Shown: one piece after another, positions 34,435 through 43,461 of the stretch
Position numbering within the stretch: the first letter of the stretch is position 1
Layout: each line of letters starts with the position of its first letter
Assembly: GCA_024654575.1 (NCBI GenBank)
Contig: JANLHG010000020.1
Location: forward strand, 1 to 55,990
Direction of reading: 5' to 3'
Length of the DNA stretch: 55,990 nucleotides
Source of the DNA: Patescibacteria group bacterium
GTDB lineage: Bacteria > Patescibacteriota > Minisyncoccia > Phycocordibacterales > PALSA-1337
The notes under the pieces: generated by a model
Seen by the model: the letters and a program-made list of their open reading frames with translations, nothing else
Told to the model about the DNA's origin: nothing
Databases searched by the model: none
Program-made: the position numbers and the translations under genes

Positions 34435-34827
34435 CTAGGTAGTTTGTTCTAAGAATATTGCTAGTTCTCGAAGTGGTCTTCTTTCGTTATCCCAAAAATG
34501 AGTTTTGATACCGATAGATTGAGCACTTTTTACTGCTTCGGGATTATGCTCGAAATAAACAACATCTTCCGATTTTAAATTAAAATGCTCAAGCATTTTT
34601 TTGTAATATTCGGGGTTGGTTTTTTCGGGGTCGTGCTTGAGTGTAAAAACTTCGTATGGCATTTTATCCAATCCAAATTTCTTAAACTGCTCGTCATTTG
34701 CACCAGTGAGAATTATCTTAGTATTTGGAAACTCATCAAGCATTTTTCGCATTGGCTCAAAAATCTCAAAACCATTTTCGGTTTCTACAACAAACGTATC
34801 TACGGCATCAACAAGAATTGTTTTCAT
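34435..34827 (-). CDS. HAD-like hydrolase-family protein
   Basis: 130 residues with a haloacid-dehalogenase-like layout without a cap: ILVDAVDTFVV (motif I region), TKIILTGAND (motif II Thr), a conserved lysine (KTNPEYYKKMLEHF) and VVYFEHNPEAVKSAQSIGIKTHFW (motif IV region with E-H-N-P). Motif I is DAVDT and not DxDxT, an extra residue between the two aspartates, so activity is uncertain. The short size is that of stand-alone HAD phosphatases of the IMP family or of toxin-immunity modules. It lies in a mosaic region with remnants on both sides. Confidence 0.7.
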   Translation of the reverse strand: MKTILVDAVDTFVVETENGFEIFEPMRKMLDEFPNTKIILTGANDEQFKKFGLDKMPYEVFTLKHDPEKTNPEYYKKMLEHFNLKSEDVVYFEHNPEAVKSAQSIGIKTHFWDNERRPLRELAIFLEQTT

Positions 34828-34831
34828 ATTA

Positions 34832-35024
34832 TTATTTTATTAAAATTCTCGCTTCTTGTAAAATTGCCGTATCTCTTGGAACGATATAGGCACTACCCTC
34901 GATATTTGTCGCCTTACTTTCAGATAACACCTTCAATGCTTCATCATAAGGCAACCACACCTGTTCAAAACCATTTTCTTTTTCCTTGTCCGCCGTAGCT
35001 TTAGCAAAGGCCTGGACCCACCCT
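34832..35024 (-). pseudogene. C-terminal remnant of a NUDIX hydrolase-like protein
   Basis: A frame ending at the TAA at 34832 reads QAFAKATADKEKENGFEQVWLPYDEALKVLSESKATNIEGSAYIVPRDTAIL-like sequence, similar to the last part of NUDIX proteins (E-x-x-W-x-x-x-x-E-A-L). There is no start codon and no NUDIX box, so the 5' two-thirds is missing. The frame begins next to a GC-rich palindromic repeat at 35040, which probably marks the deletion or insertion junction. The rest of the 34828-35090 gap is that repeat only. Confidence 0.45.
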
Positions 35025-35039
35025 TCCGTTCGCGCGCAA

Positions 35040-35077
35040 CATCCCCGCCGTGGGAAAAAGAGGAGACGGCGGGGATG
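35040..35077. repeat. GC-rich 12-bp inverted repeat
   Basis: CATCCCCGCCGT and ACGGCGGGGATG pair perfectly around a 14-base loop. Without a T-tract it is not a typical terminator. It stands between a gene remnant and the end of the TrlF-type ATPase gene and resembles the other GC-rich palindromes in the window. Confidence 0.6.
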
Positions 35078-35090
35078 CTCCCTTAAATTG

Positions 35091-37805
35091 CTATTTAATA
35101 TTCAATTTTTCTCCTCTTTTTTCAAATGCTTCTTTTCCGCCTTCAAGTTTAAGCAATTCTTCTCTGTTTTTTGTGTCCTCGATCGTTGTTTCGATAACTT
35201 CCGTCTGTCCAGATTCATTTTTCAAAATGAAAATTTTCTCTGCATCTCCATTGATTACAAAATTGGCATTGTGCGTAGCAAAAATAATTTGGCGATCTGA
35301 TTTTTTCTCTTTCAGCAAAGGCACGAGATAGTTCGCAATCAACGAGCTATCAAGATGAGCCTCTGGCTCATCAATGATTAACGGATAATTACCGAACAAG
35401 AGCAAAATCACAACTACCGCCGTACATCTTTGTCCGAAAGACGCTTGTTCAACATCTCGATCGTCATATTTAACCTGAATTATCTTGTTTGATTTTACAT
35501 CATACAAATGCTTATCCCTAATTGCTTGAAAAATTTGAAAATTCTTTTCGTCCTTGAATACCTCGTCAAGAAATTTAATGTATTGTTTGTCATTTTTTTG
35601 AGATTGCTTAACAGCCCTTTTAATATCCTCTAAATTTTTTGATGAGAATATTTCCTTACTATCCGCAATATAATCACATACATATTTTCCCTTTTCGGAA
35701 TCCTTAAAGGCTTCTTTGAACTTCTCGTAAAATTCTTTTGCTAAAGCATTCCACGCCCGATTTTCGTCAAAAGAGTACTCTAAAGAAATCTTTTTAATAT
35801 CTTTGCCCTTGTTATTCTCAAACTGCGTTTTTAGCAATTTTTGTAACGGATCGACTATTGTTTTTATTTTATTTTCATAGCCTTCTTTATCAGTTTTCAA
35901 TTTCGTAACAGTATCACTAAGAGTTGCTATAATTTTGTTTTTGCCTTCGATTTGAAAAATAATTTGTTCAATTTCTCGCTCCAAGGCAACAATTTTCTGA
36001 GGTGCTGATTTTATTTGCTCAATATTATCTTCTGAAAAATTGCCTTTATTGAGTAATTTCTTTAATTCTTCTTCCAATAGCACCAAATTATCTTGATGTA
36101 ATTTTTCTTCTTTTTTAGCTTCATCAAAATTCTTGTCTTCAAGAAATGCAATAGCTTCATTTGCCTTACTTATTGCTAATAAGAAAGATTCCTTGTACTT
36201 AATTTGATCATTATTTCCATCAAGAACTTTCGAATAAAATTCAATCGTGTCGCTCAACTGCGTTTTTAACAAATACACCTCATTAGACCATTTTTTGTGT
36301 ACCTGTAATTTTTGCGTCAATTCAGATATTGAATCTGTGAGTTTCTTGTAGTCCTTGCTCTCAATTATGTTTTTCGTGTTCTCTAATGATCTTTTTTCTT
36401 TTTCTTTTGTCTTTTGTTGTGCGTATAATTCTTGCGAACTAAAAACTGCCTCGATAATTTTATCTAGATCATTTTGATATTTTAAAATATCATCCTCAAA
36501 TTTCTGCAAAATCTTACTGGGACCATTCGCCCTGTCGTAAATTGCTTGTGTAAATTTTACCTTATCTCTTGCAAAGGTTTCTATCTCACTTTGGGCTAGA
36601 AATTCAAAAATTTCTGTTCCACCGAAAGAAAAAACTGCATTATCGTTTGGATCAAATCCAGATGGATTCAATCCTTTTTTATCTTTACCGTCGCCAAACC
36701 AAAATAACTTGGAAGAATCAGGGTTGTTTGAATGTAAGCCAAGAAAATTCAAAATAGTGCTTTTCCCAGAACCTCTTCCGCCGATGAAGCAATTAAAATA
36801 TGGGCTTAAACTATAAGAGTAATTATTCCCAGCAAAACAAAATTTATCTTCGCCAACTTTTGCGTCAGCTGGAATTTTTAGAGTGATTGAATCAATTGTG
36901 TTTATCGGTTTTTTGGGTTTCCTCTCGCCAATAAAAATTCTTGTTTCTGGTTCATAAACAATCTGCTTCAATCCCTCAAATGTTGGGTCGGCTTTAATCC
37001 ATGTAATATCTTTTTCAACCACCTCAACATTTTTAATAGTTTTAACAACTCTTTTGCCAAGCCAATTATCTAAATCATCAAAAGAGTGCGCGTCGCAACC
37101 ACCAGCGACAGGTTTCTTTTTTGCAATCTCATTATCTTCATAACGATCAGTCTTAAGATAATATTCAACATTTTGTTGTCCACCAAAGAAACCGTCGCAG
37201 ATTTTATCAATCTCATCAGTAATATTGAGTTTTCTTGGAGAGTTGTTATCTGGACGAAGTCCGGCGTTGTTTGAAGCACCAAATATTAAATAACACTCAT
37301 CATCACCAAAAATTTCTTTCAATTTTTTCTTAAGAATCTTATAGTCAATTCCCGCACTTTTACAATCTGCTTGCGTGGAAATATCTTTGCAAGAAACACA
37401 AGCACCGTTTTTACTGATATTCGTATCTAGTTTTGAAAGGAAAGATTCGATTTTATCCTTTTCGGTCTTATCACTAAAAATAATGTGTAAATTCACTTCT
37501 TCGGCATTTTTGTTTACAGAAACTTCTAAACGAAGCTCTAAATTTGAAAAAAACTTCTTTTTTGATTGAGGATATTTTATCTTAAACTTTTCTATAAATG
37601 TAAAATAATTTTCTGCGGAAAAATAATCGGTTATACCAATAACATCAACATCTGATTTTTCTATTGATTCACAAAACTTATTCCACAGATTAGTTCCTTT
37701 TGTAGATTTAAAATTATCGCTCAATTTGGTATTTGGAGTATGCACATGCAAGTCCCATTTCCTCCATTCAGAGCCGATATTCTGTTTTGTAATTTCTGTA
37801 CTCAT
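35091..37805 (-). CDS. TrlF-family PHP/AAA-like ATPase of the restriction operon
   Basis: A 904-residue protein. The N-terminal PHP-like domain has KWDLHVHTPN (HxH), DVIGITDYFS and VAGGCDAHSFDD. An SMC/RecF-like ATPase follows: Walker A FIGGRGSGKSTI (near 345), a long coiled coil (about 420-640), signature ASFGQRCT, Walker B PLIIDEPEAHLD and HxN segment ATHNANF. PHP-ATPases of this type are known near type I restriction genes and are assumed to act in defence. It is the last gene of the operon HEPN-HsdR-HsdMS-TrlF, 4 bases after hsdM. Confidence 0.88.
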   Translation of the reverse strand: MSTEITKQNIGSEWRKWDLHVHTPNTKLSDNFKSTKGTNLWNKFCESIEKSDVDVIGITDYFSAENYFTFIEKFKIKYPQSKKKFFSNLELRLEVSVNKNAEEVNLHIIFSDKTEKDKIESFLSKLDTNISKNGACVSCKDISTQADCKSAGIDYKILKKKLKEIFGDDECYLIFGASNNAGLRPDNNSPRKLNITDEIDKICDGFFGGQQNVEYYLKTDRYEDNEIAKKKPVAGGCDAHSFDDLDNWLGKRVVKTIKNVEVVEKDITWIKADPTFEGLKQIVYEPETRIFIGERKPKKPINTIDSITLKIPADAKVGEDKFCFAGNNYSYSLSPYFNCFIGGRGSGKSTILNFLGLHSNNPDSSKLFWFGDGKDKKGLNPSGFDPNDNAVFSFGGTEIFEFLAQSEIETFARDKVKFTQAIYDRANGPSKILQKFEDDILKYQNDLDKIIEAVFSSQELYAQQKTKEKEKRSLENTKNIIESKDYKKLTDSISELTQKLQVHKKWSNEVYLLKTQLSDTIEFYSKVLDGNNDQIKYKESFLLAISKANEAIAFLEDKNFDEAKKEEKLHQDNLVLLEEELKKLLNKGNFSEDNIEQIKSAPQKIVALEREIEQIIFQIEGKNKIIATLSDTVTKLKTDKEGYENKIKTIVDPLQKLLKTQFENNKGKDIKKISLEYSFDENRAWNALAKEFYEKFKEAFKDSEKGKYVCDYIADSKEIFSSKNLEDIKRAVKQSQKNDKQYIKFLDEVFKDEKNFQIFQAIRDKHLYDVKSNKIIQVKYDDRDVEQASFGQRCTAVVVILLLFGNYPLIIDEPEAHLDSSLIANYLVPLLKEKKSDRQIIFATHNANFVINGDAEKIFILKNESGQTEVIETTIEDTKNREELLKLEGGKEAFEKRGEKLNIK

Positions 37806-37808
37806 GTT

Positions 37809-39701
37809 TTAGTATTTCCAGAGTTTCCCGATAATTCCTTCTGTTTCAGTCTTTAAGGTTTCAATTTTTTGAGAATACTCTGAAATGAATTTTTTCTTCT
37901 CTTGTATTTCTTTAATTATTTTCTGCTGTTCTTCAATTGGCGGTAGTGGTATTTTTTGATCAAGAAATATTTTTTCATCTAAATACCGTCTATTGGTCAC
38001 TCCCGCACTGGACAATGTACAGATTTTCTTAAATTCATCAGAAAAAAGTAAATAATTGAGGTAGTTATTATCTAAACCTACATCCGTTTTAATATCGTAT
38101 GCCCAAAAGTTGCCAGTAATGATAGCCCCTTCAATTTCCTCTGGTACTATTCCAAATGCTCCATTCCTAGCGTCAATTTTAGATAACAAAAGCTGACCTT
38201 CGGAAACTGTGAATTGTTTTTTTGTCCCAATCTTTTCACCCAAAACCTCATCCCTTAAACATATTCCTTTCCCATGCATTTTTATCGTAACTCGTTTATA
38301 TTTTTTTGAATCTTTGATCTCTATTTGCGTTTTGTTTCTAACCAAAACATTTCGTAGTGAAATGCTATTAACATGCGTTCTGGTATTTTGTGAATTCTCG
38401 TATCTCCCGAAAAAGAAATCATAGTTTTTGTTTTTTGCTATGTCCGATTTTTTTATTAACCTTGTTTGAGTATTTCCTGCTTTTTTTCCTTCTGTTCGAG
38501 CAAGTAGGATTTTCTGTATTTCTGGCAAATCATTCTTTGATATAGAGTTTCTTTGTAGTCCTAAATCAAAACCATCAAATAAAACTTCGGCGAATATAAT
38601 CTCATCGCTTTTCTTTGCAATATTTTTATCTATAAATAGAATATTCGTCTTCGCGTCGGTATATGGATTAAAGACACCTTGTGGGAGAGATAACACTGCC
38701 CATAAGTAATTATTGTCAATCAACTTTTTTCTTAATGCTTTAGCTTTTGTGTCAAAAATAATACCCTCTGGCACAATAACTCCCGCTCTACCTGATAGAT
38801 TCAAATGATCTAAAATATAATCAACAAACAAAATTTCTGCTTTGCTCGATTGAATACTAAATCTTTGATGTGGAGTAATTCCACCCTTCGGTGTCATAAA
38901 TGGAGGATTAGCCATAATCACATCGTACATTTCGTCCCATTTTTCCTCGCTTGAAAGAGTGTCGTATTCAAAAATTTTTGGCTCGGCGAAGCCGTGCAGA
39001 TACATATTTACTTTTGATAATTTCACCATATCTGGCGAAATATCATAACCGACTAAGTTATTCATTAACTTTTTCTTTTCATCGGGAGTAAGTGGTCTAT
39101 CTTTTTGCTGTTTTAGGATATGTTTGTATGCTGAAATTAAAAATCCAGCCGTACCGCACGCAGGGTCTAAAATAGTATCGCCTTTCTTTGGGTCTACAAC
39201 TTCAGCAATAAAATCAATAATATGTCTTGGTGTGCGGAATTGTCCTGCATCACCTTGAGAGCCAAGAATAGAGAGCAAATATTCAAAAGCATTTCCTAAA
39301 TCTTCACTGTGGTCATAAGTAAAGCCATTAATTTCTTTCAGAAATAAAGTCAAAGTTTCAGGGCTTCGGTATGGAAGAAAAGCATCTTTGAAAATATCGC
39401 GGAATAATTGCGGTATGTGCGGATTTTGAGACATTTTAGCAACGGCTTCGCCGTAAAGTTCCAAACGCTCGTGTCCTCCGAGCTTCTGGTCAAGTAATTT
39501 TGTCCACGCATATTTTTCAAAACCTTTCGTAAAAAATCTTGCCTTTCCACCAAGCTCAATGGCTTCTTTGTCCATATCGTCCATAAACTTGTAAATCAAA
39601 GCTGTTGTGATTTGCTCAACTTGGGCTTTTGGATCTGGGACTTTACCAACAAGGATATTGCGGGCGGAGTCAATTTTTCGTTTTGTTTCTTGAGTAAGCA
39701 T
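37809..39701 (-). CDS. HsdM-type N6-adenine methylase fused to a half HsdS
   Basis: 630 residues. Residues about 1-430 form a type I HsdM: helical N-terminal domain, SAM motif ILDPACGTAGFLISAY, and catalytic IMANPPFMTPKGG, GVIVPEGIIF. Residues about 440-630 are a single HsdS target-recognition domain with a C-terminal helix (KYKRVTIKMHGKGICLRDEVLGEKIGTKK, then IPLPPIEEQQKIIKEIQEKKKFISEYSQKIETLKTE), a common end of HsdS. With one TRD per chain, two subunits would be needed to read a symmetric or split site. No stand-alone hsdS gene exists in the window. Confidence 0.92.
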   Translation of the reverse strand: MLTQETKRKIDSARNILVGKVPDPKAQVEQITTALIYKFMDDMDKEAIELGGKARFFTKGFEKYAWTKLLDQKLGGHERLELYGEAVAKMSQNPHIPQLFRDIFKDAFLPYRSPETLTLFLKEINGFTYDHSEDLGNAFEYLLSILGSQGDAGQFRTPRHIIDFIAEVVDPKKGDTILDPACGTAGFLISAYKHILKQQKDRPLTPDEKKKLMNNLVGYDISPDMVKLSKVNMYLHGFAEPKIFEYDTLSSEEKWDEMYDVIMANPPFMTPKGGITPHQRFSIQSSKAEILFVDYILDHLNLSGRAGVIVPEGIIFDTKAKALRKKLIDNNYLWAVLSLPQGVFNPYTDAKTNILFIDKNIAKKSDEIIFAEVLFDGFDLGLQRNSISKNDLPEIQKILLARTEGKKAGNTQTRLIKKSDIAKNKNYDFFFGRYENSQNTRTHVNSISLRNVLVRNKTQIEIKDSKKYKRVTIKMHGKGICLRDEVLGEKIGTKKQFTVSEGQLLLSKIDARNGAFGIVPEEIEGAIITGNFWAYDIKTDVGLDNNYLNYLLFSDEFKKICTLSSAGVTNRRYLDEKIFLDQKIPLPPIEEQQKIIKEIQEKKKFISEYSQKIETLKTETEGIIGKLWKY

Positions 39702-39704
39702 AAT

Positions 39705-42191
39705 TTACATATAAGTATTTACGGACACATAATCTTTGACATATTCCGGTATCACTTCGCGGAAGCCGTTTAGCTCTTTGAAATCTCCCATTGATACTTT
39801 CGGATTTGTGGCAAAGCGACCATATTCTTTTGATTCCACAATCTCACGAATTTCATTATCAGTTATGTATGCTTTCAGGAAATTTTTGATTGGATAGTAA
39901 TATTTGCTATCGGGCTTGTAGATAGATATGAACTTTTCAAATTCTTCTTCCAAAAGCTCGTCTTTGTTTTTGAATTTATCGAGGCGACCAAAAATTTTAT
40001 CTATGACTTCTCGTAGGGAAATGCGACGATCAACCTTTGCTGATTTTCGGAGTTTTTCAAGGTTATAAAATTCCTGCGGTTTATCAAAAATTTCTGTCTT
40101 TACATATTCCTCAACAGCTTGCATATCGCCCTGTTCGTATTTCTCTTTGATAAATGAATCAGCTTTGATTGTGTCCTCAAATTTCTCAAAGAGTTTTCTA
40201 TCAACTTTCATTCCCTCAACGCCTACGGCTTTTTCGTTGAAAGTTTTAAGTGGGTCAGGAGTTCCAATAATTATTTCGTCAATATCAACTCCGCCACCGC
40301 CTGTACCACCAGTACCAAGTTTGGGAATTTTTAGAACCTCGTCATAGTTAAACTTTTCCTCAAAATATTCACAGTTTGCAAAGAAATCAAAAAGTTTAAA
40401 CTTATCTTTTTCAGTATTAGTTTTGTCGCCATCATTTTCAAAGGAAAAAACATATTTTCGCGTACCGCGCCCTTTGATCTGAATAAAATCAGTTGGCGAG
40501 AAAATCGGGCGCATAAGTCCGAGATTTAATATATTTTGGCAATCATAGCCAGTAGTCATCATGCCAACAGTTACGCAAACTCTCGTTTTGCTTGATTTGT
40601 ATCCATCAAGCCATTTTGTGTGTCCATTGAGATTATCGTTTGAAAAATTGATTGTGAATTGCTGGGCATCGCTAATATTTGAAGTAACTTGAACAGCAAA
40701 ATCGGAATTGTATTTATTCGGGTAGTGTTTATCAGCTAACTGATTAAGCATTTGCGTAATCTTTGTCGCATGATTTTGACTAACGCAATAAATAATACTT
40801 TTACCTATTTCTCCGCTCACTGGATCAACAAGGGCGTTCTTGAGAAAAGTTTCGCAAAAAATCGTGTTTGTTTTATCCGAGAAAAATTTCCTTTCAAAAT
40901 CCTTTTGGTAAAAAGTTTGTTCCTCTTTTCCTTCTTCCGTATCAACGAGCAAAGAATATCCCTCATCAGACAAAAGCTGTGTCGTTATTTCTGTTCGAGC
41001 ATCCGCAACGATAGGATTTACCAAAAAGCCCTCTTTCACTCCGTCTAACAAGCTGTAACGAAAAGTAGGCTCGCTGTTTTCGCAACCAAAAGTAGTGTAA
41101 GTATCAAGAAGTTGCCTACGCTCCCAAGCTCGCGGGTCTTTCTCGCCTAGTTTTACAGGGTCAATGCCTTTGAGATAATTTTTCGGTGTAGCAGTAAGCC
41201 CAAGTTTATAACCGACAAAGTATTCAAAAACTGCTCGGCTATTCCCGCCAATTGAGCGATGTGCTTCGTCTGAAATAATAAGGTCAAAATCTGTCGGCGA
41301 GAAAAGTTTTTGGTATTTATCAGAAATGCTTTGAATCGTGGTAACGACAATTTCAGCTTTTCTCCAATCATCACGATTTTCTTTGTAAATAACTGTCGTG
41401 TAATCTTTTGAAAGCCACTTTTTGAAATTTTTCGCTGCTTGATCTTCAAGTTCTATGCGGTCTACTAAAAACAAAACTCTTTTTGCATTTCCAGTTTTAA
41501 GAAATAGTTTTATAACGGCGGCGCAGGTAAGAGTTTTACCTGTTCCAGTCGCCATTTCAAAAAGATAACGATCTTTTCCACCGCTTGCCCAAGTTTGCAG
41601 AGCTTCAATCGCTTTCAATTGATACGGACGCAAAAACTTTAGGTCGTATTCTTTTACAAGTTCTGATTTTTTGTCGTCATTCCATCGTGGGTCTTTTTGG
41701 TAAGTAGGATTTTGTGTTAATGCAATATAATCGGCGGTCAATTTTTCATCCGCAAGTTTTGCTGGGTCAGGTTTGAAAGATTCAAAATGTTTCAGAGATT
41801 CTTGTGCTGGAAAAACTGTAATTATTTGCGGATTACCTCGTTCTAAATCCCAAAAATAATGTATGTTGCCGTTTGAAAGAATTACGAAGCGAACATTCAG
41901 TGATTGAGCATATCTACGAGCTTGCTCTTTTCCGTTCAAAGGGTCTTTATCCTCTGATTTTGCTTCCAAAACTAAATATGGAAAACCTTTTTCATCTAGC
42001 AAAAGAAAATCAACAAAGCCGTCTTTTGTTTTATCAAAATCATTACCAAGTTCATCAACTGCATTTTTTGTTAGCTTTACATTGTTTTCTAAAGTAATGT
42101 TTGCCGATCCTTTTTCGTCGTCAAAAAACCTCCAGCCAGATGTTTGGAGTAAATTATTGATTTTGATTCTGGCTTTGGCTTCTTTTTGCAT
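39705..42191 (-). CDS. hsdR: Type I restriction endonuclease subunit R
   Basis: 828 residues. The N-terminal PD-(D/E)xK nuclease domain reads DFLLLDEKGFPYLVLEAKS. Superfamily 2 helicase motifs follow: Walker A MATGTGKT (near 214), DEAHR (near 310), LGLTATP, and the C-terminal RecA domain with QIKGRGTRKY. A C-terminal helical domain follows. The stop is 3 bases before the HsdM start and the ATG is 2 bases after the HEPN-like gene, so HEPN, R, MS and TrlF form one operon. Confidence 0.95.
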   Translation of the reverse strand: MQKEAKARIKINNLLQTSGWRFFDDEKGSANITLENNVKLTKNAVDELGNDFDKTKDGFVDFLLLDEKGFPYLVLEAKSEDKDPLNGKEQARRYAQSLNVRFVILSNGNIHYFWDLERGNPQIITVFPAQESLKHFESFKPDPAKLADEKLTADYIALTQNPTYQKDPRWNDDKKSELVKEYDLKFLRPYQLKAIEALQTWASGGKDRYLFEMATGTGKTLTCAAVIKLFLKTGNAKRVLFLVDRIELEDQAAKNFKKWLSKDYTTVIYKENRDDWRKAEIVVTTIQSISDKYQKLFSPTDFDLIISDEAHRSIGGNSRAVFEYFVGYKLGLTATPKNYLKGIDPVKLGEKDPRAWERRQLLDTYTTFGCENSEPTFRYSLLDGVKEGFLVNPIVADARTEITTQLLSDEGYSLLVDTEEGKEEQTFYQKDFERKFFSDKTNTIFCETFLKNALVDPVSGEIGKSIIYCVSQNHATKITQMLNQLADKHYPNKYNSDFAVQVTSNISDAQQFTINFSNDNLNGHTKWLDGYKSSKTRVCVTVGMMTTGYDCQNILNLGLMRPIFSPTDFIQIKGRGTRKYVFSFENDGDKTNTEKDKFKLFDFFANCEYFEEKFNYDEVLKIPKLGTGGTGGGGVDIDEIIIGTPDPLKTFNEKAVGVEGMKVDRKLFEKFEDTIKADSFIKEKYEQGDMQAVEEYVKTEIFDKPQEFYNLEKLRKSAKVDRRISLREVIDKIFGRLDKFKNKDELLEEEFEKFISIYKPDSKYYYPIKNFLKAYITDNEIREIVESKEYGRFATNPKVSMGDFKELNGFREVIPEYVKDYVSVNTYM

Positions 42192-42193
42192 AA

Positions 42194-42946
42194 TTATTTT
42201 CTGGTTATCAAATCATACGCCAAGCTAGCCAGCGAGATGTAGTGAATAGCCAAGTTTTTATCAAGATCACGCGCTGGCGTATGTGCCTTTTCATTTCTCA
42301 AAAATTGGATCGACATGTGTAAAAACTTTACACCCTCAAAAAAGTCACTTTCCACATCGTCTACAGGCTGATGCCCGAAAATCTTTTCGTAATTTGAATT
42401 ACTAAAAGCATCTGTTGCCTTTTCTTTTCCTGTTATGTCTTTTAGTTTTTTTCTAACGATTTTGTACGCTTCTTCTACTGCATTAAAATAGTGTCCGCTG
42501 TTCAGCAATTTTTGCACATGATCAAAAACCTCTTTTTGTAGAGTGATACTAATATTTCCGTTTTTGAATGTCGCTTTAGATTTACTTTCTTTTGTTTCAA
42601 TTTTTTTACCAGACAACTTTTCAGCAATTTCCCTGCTAGCGTTTATTCTGTCGGCTGGAAAATCTTCTCGCTTGAGATTATCTATCAAAATTTGACTCTC
42701 AATATATTCAATAAGTTTCAAAATTGTTTTAGCAACTGTCTTGTCGTCTGATTTCAACCACAAACCCTTCAAACGATTTGCCTTTGATCCGCTGGAGTAA
42801 TTATATTTTTGCGTATAAATATCAATGCCGACATCGTCTCTAAAAAATTCGCCCATTGTCCGGTCAGAGAAATTCAAAACATAGCCTCCTCCCATTTGGA
42901 AATTTTTCTCAAGTATTTGTTTTTCTATTGTGTTTAAATTTGCCAT
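42194..42946 (-). CDS. HEPN-like TIGR02391 (Ymh) family defence protein
   Basis: 250 residues. The N-terminal half (LNTIEKQILEKNFQMGGGYVLNFSDRTMGEFFRDDVGIDIYTQKYNYSSGSKANRLKGLWL) matches the AbiJ/DUF-like N-terminal module that precedes HEPN domains. The C-terminal half, FDHVQKLLNSGHYFNAVEEAYKIVRKKLKDITGKEKATDAF, ends with the conserved RNEKAHTPARDLDKN (RxxxxH RNase-like) segment of the TIGR02391 group. HEPN proteins of this type act in abortive infection as RNases. The stop overlaps the region of the hsdR start, and it follows a deleted XRE gene. Confidence 0.82.
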   Translation of the reverse strand: MANLNTIEKQILEKNFQMGGGYVLNFSDRTMGEFFRDDVGIDIYTQKYNYSSGSKANRLKGLWLKSDDKTVAKTILKLIEYIESQILIDNLKREDFPADRINASREIAEKLSGKKIETKESKSKATFKNGNISITLQKEVFDHVQKLLNSGHYFNAVEEAYKIVRKKLKDITGKEKATDAFSNSNYEKIFGHQPVDDVESDFFEGVKFLHMSIQFLRNEKAHTPARDLDKNLAIHYISLASLAYDLITRK

Positions 42947-42948
42947 GA

Positions 42949-43110
42949 TTATTTCAAAAGTTCGCTACTGGAAATTCTCAACGCATTAGAAATTTTTTCC
43001 AAAGTCGAAAGAGTAGGGTTCATACGACCATCAATATCGCCTTGTGTAATACCTTTCTCTGTTCGAATACGCTTTAGATTCTTGCCTAATTTCGTAGATT
43101 CACTTTTCAT
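42949..43110 (-). CDS. XRE-type regulator with the recognition helix deleted
   Basis: 53 residues: MKSESTKLGKNLKRIRTEKGITQGDI, then DGRMNPTLSTLEKISNALRISSSELLK. A normal XRE domain has about 15 further residues between these parts (the end of helix 2, the turn and recognition helix 3, of the type LGVxRxYISxIExG). Here the frame is kept but the HTH core is missing. It would no longer bind DNA in the usual way. It is the first gene of the restriction operon, ends 2 bases before the HEPN-like ATG, and starts six bases after a TATACT box. Confidence 0.75.
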   Translation of the reverse strand: MKSESTKLGKNLKRIRTEKGITQGDIDGRMNPTLSTLEKISNALRISSSELLK

Positions 43111-43116
43111 ATCCAC

Positions 43117-43122
43117 AGTATA
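43117..43122 (-). promoter_or_regulatory. -10 hexamer TATACT of the defence operon
   Basis: TATACT lies six bases before the ATG of the deleted XRE gene. No Shine-Dalgarno site lies between. Confidence 0.5.
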
Positions 43123-43157
43123 GCACTAACATTTACATTATACACCAATCTATTTTT

Positions 43158-43231
43158 TGGCTGCGGGACTTGGAATCGAACCAAGATTCACGGCTTCAAA
43201 GGCCGCTGTACTACCATTATACGATCCCGCA
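43158..43231 (-). tRNA. tRNA-Gln (anticodon TTG)
   Basis: On the minus strand the acceptor TGCGGGA/TCCCGCA, D-arm, anticodon stem GCGGC/GCCGT with loop CTTTGAA (anticodon TTG) and T-arm CTTGG/CCAAG fold. Discriminator G followed by an encoded CCA. Its D-arm contains a TATAAT string. The 3' end of a GIY-YIG gene reads through its 5' half, and a partial copy lies at 43462-43506. Confidence 0.95.
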
Positions 43232-43457
43232 ATATTATTTCTTTTTCACGCCTACAATCTTTCAACTTTCTCTCATACGTTCTTGCCTCCTTTTCTGAAT
43301 TAAAATCCTCAGTATATACAAGGATGAATGGAACATAATGTTTTGTTGATCGTACCTTTCCATCATTATGTTCCTTGACCCTTTCTCTAATTCTATTAGT
43401 ACTTCCTACATAATACCACTTCTTTGCTAAACTTTTTATTATATATACTTTCCACAT
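43188..43457 (-). CDS. GIY-YIG endonuclease-domain protein overlapping tRNA-Gln
   Basis: From the ATG at 43457 the product has 89 residues, a single UvrC-type GIY-YIG domain: WKVYIIKSLAKKWYYVGSTNRIRERVKEHNDGKVRSTKHYVPFILVYTEDFNSEKEARTYERKLKDC. The first motif is VYI...YYVG, and the R and E positions are present. The frame enters the 5' half of tRNA-Gln and ends inside its anticodon arm, so the last 15 residues are encoded by tRNA sequence. The in-frame ATG at 43523 lies in the duplicated tRNA fragment and is not used. The gene is flanked by the tRNA and its partial copy. Confidence 0.82.
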   Translation of the reverse strand: MWKVYIIKSLAKKWYYVGSTNRIRERVKEHNDGKVRSTKHYVPFILVYTEDFNSEKEARTYERKLKDCRREKEIILRDRIMVVQRPLKP

Positions 43458-43461
43458 AAAT

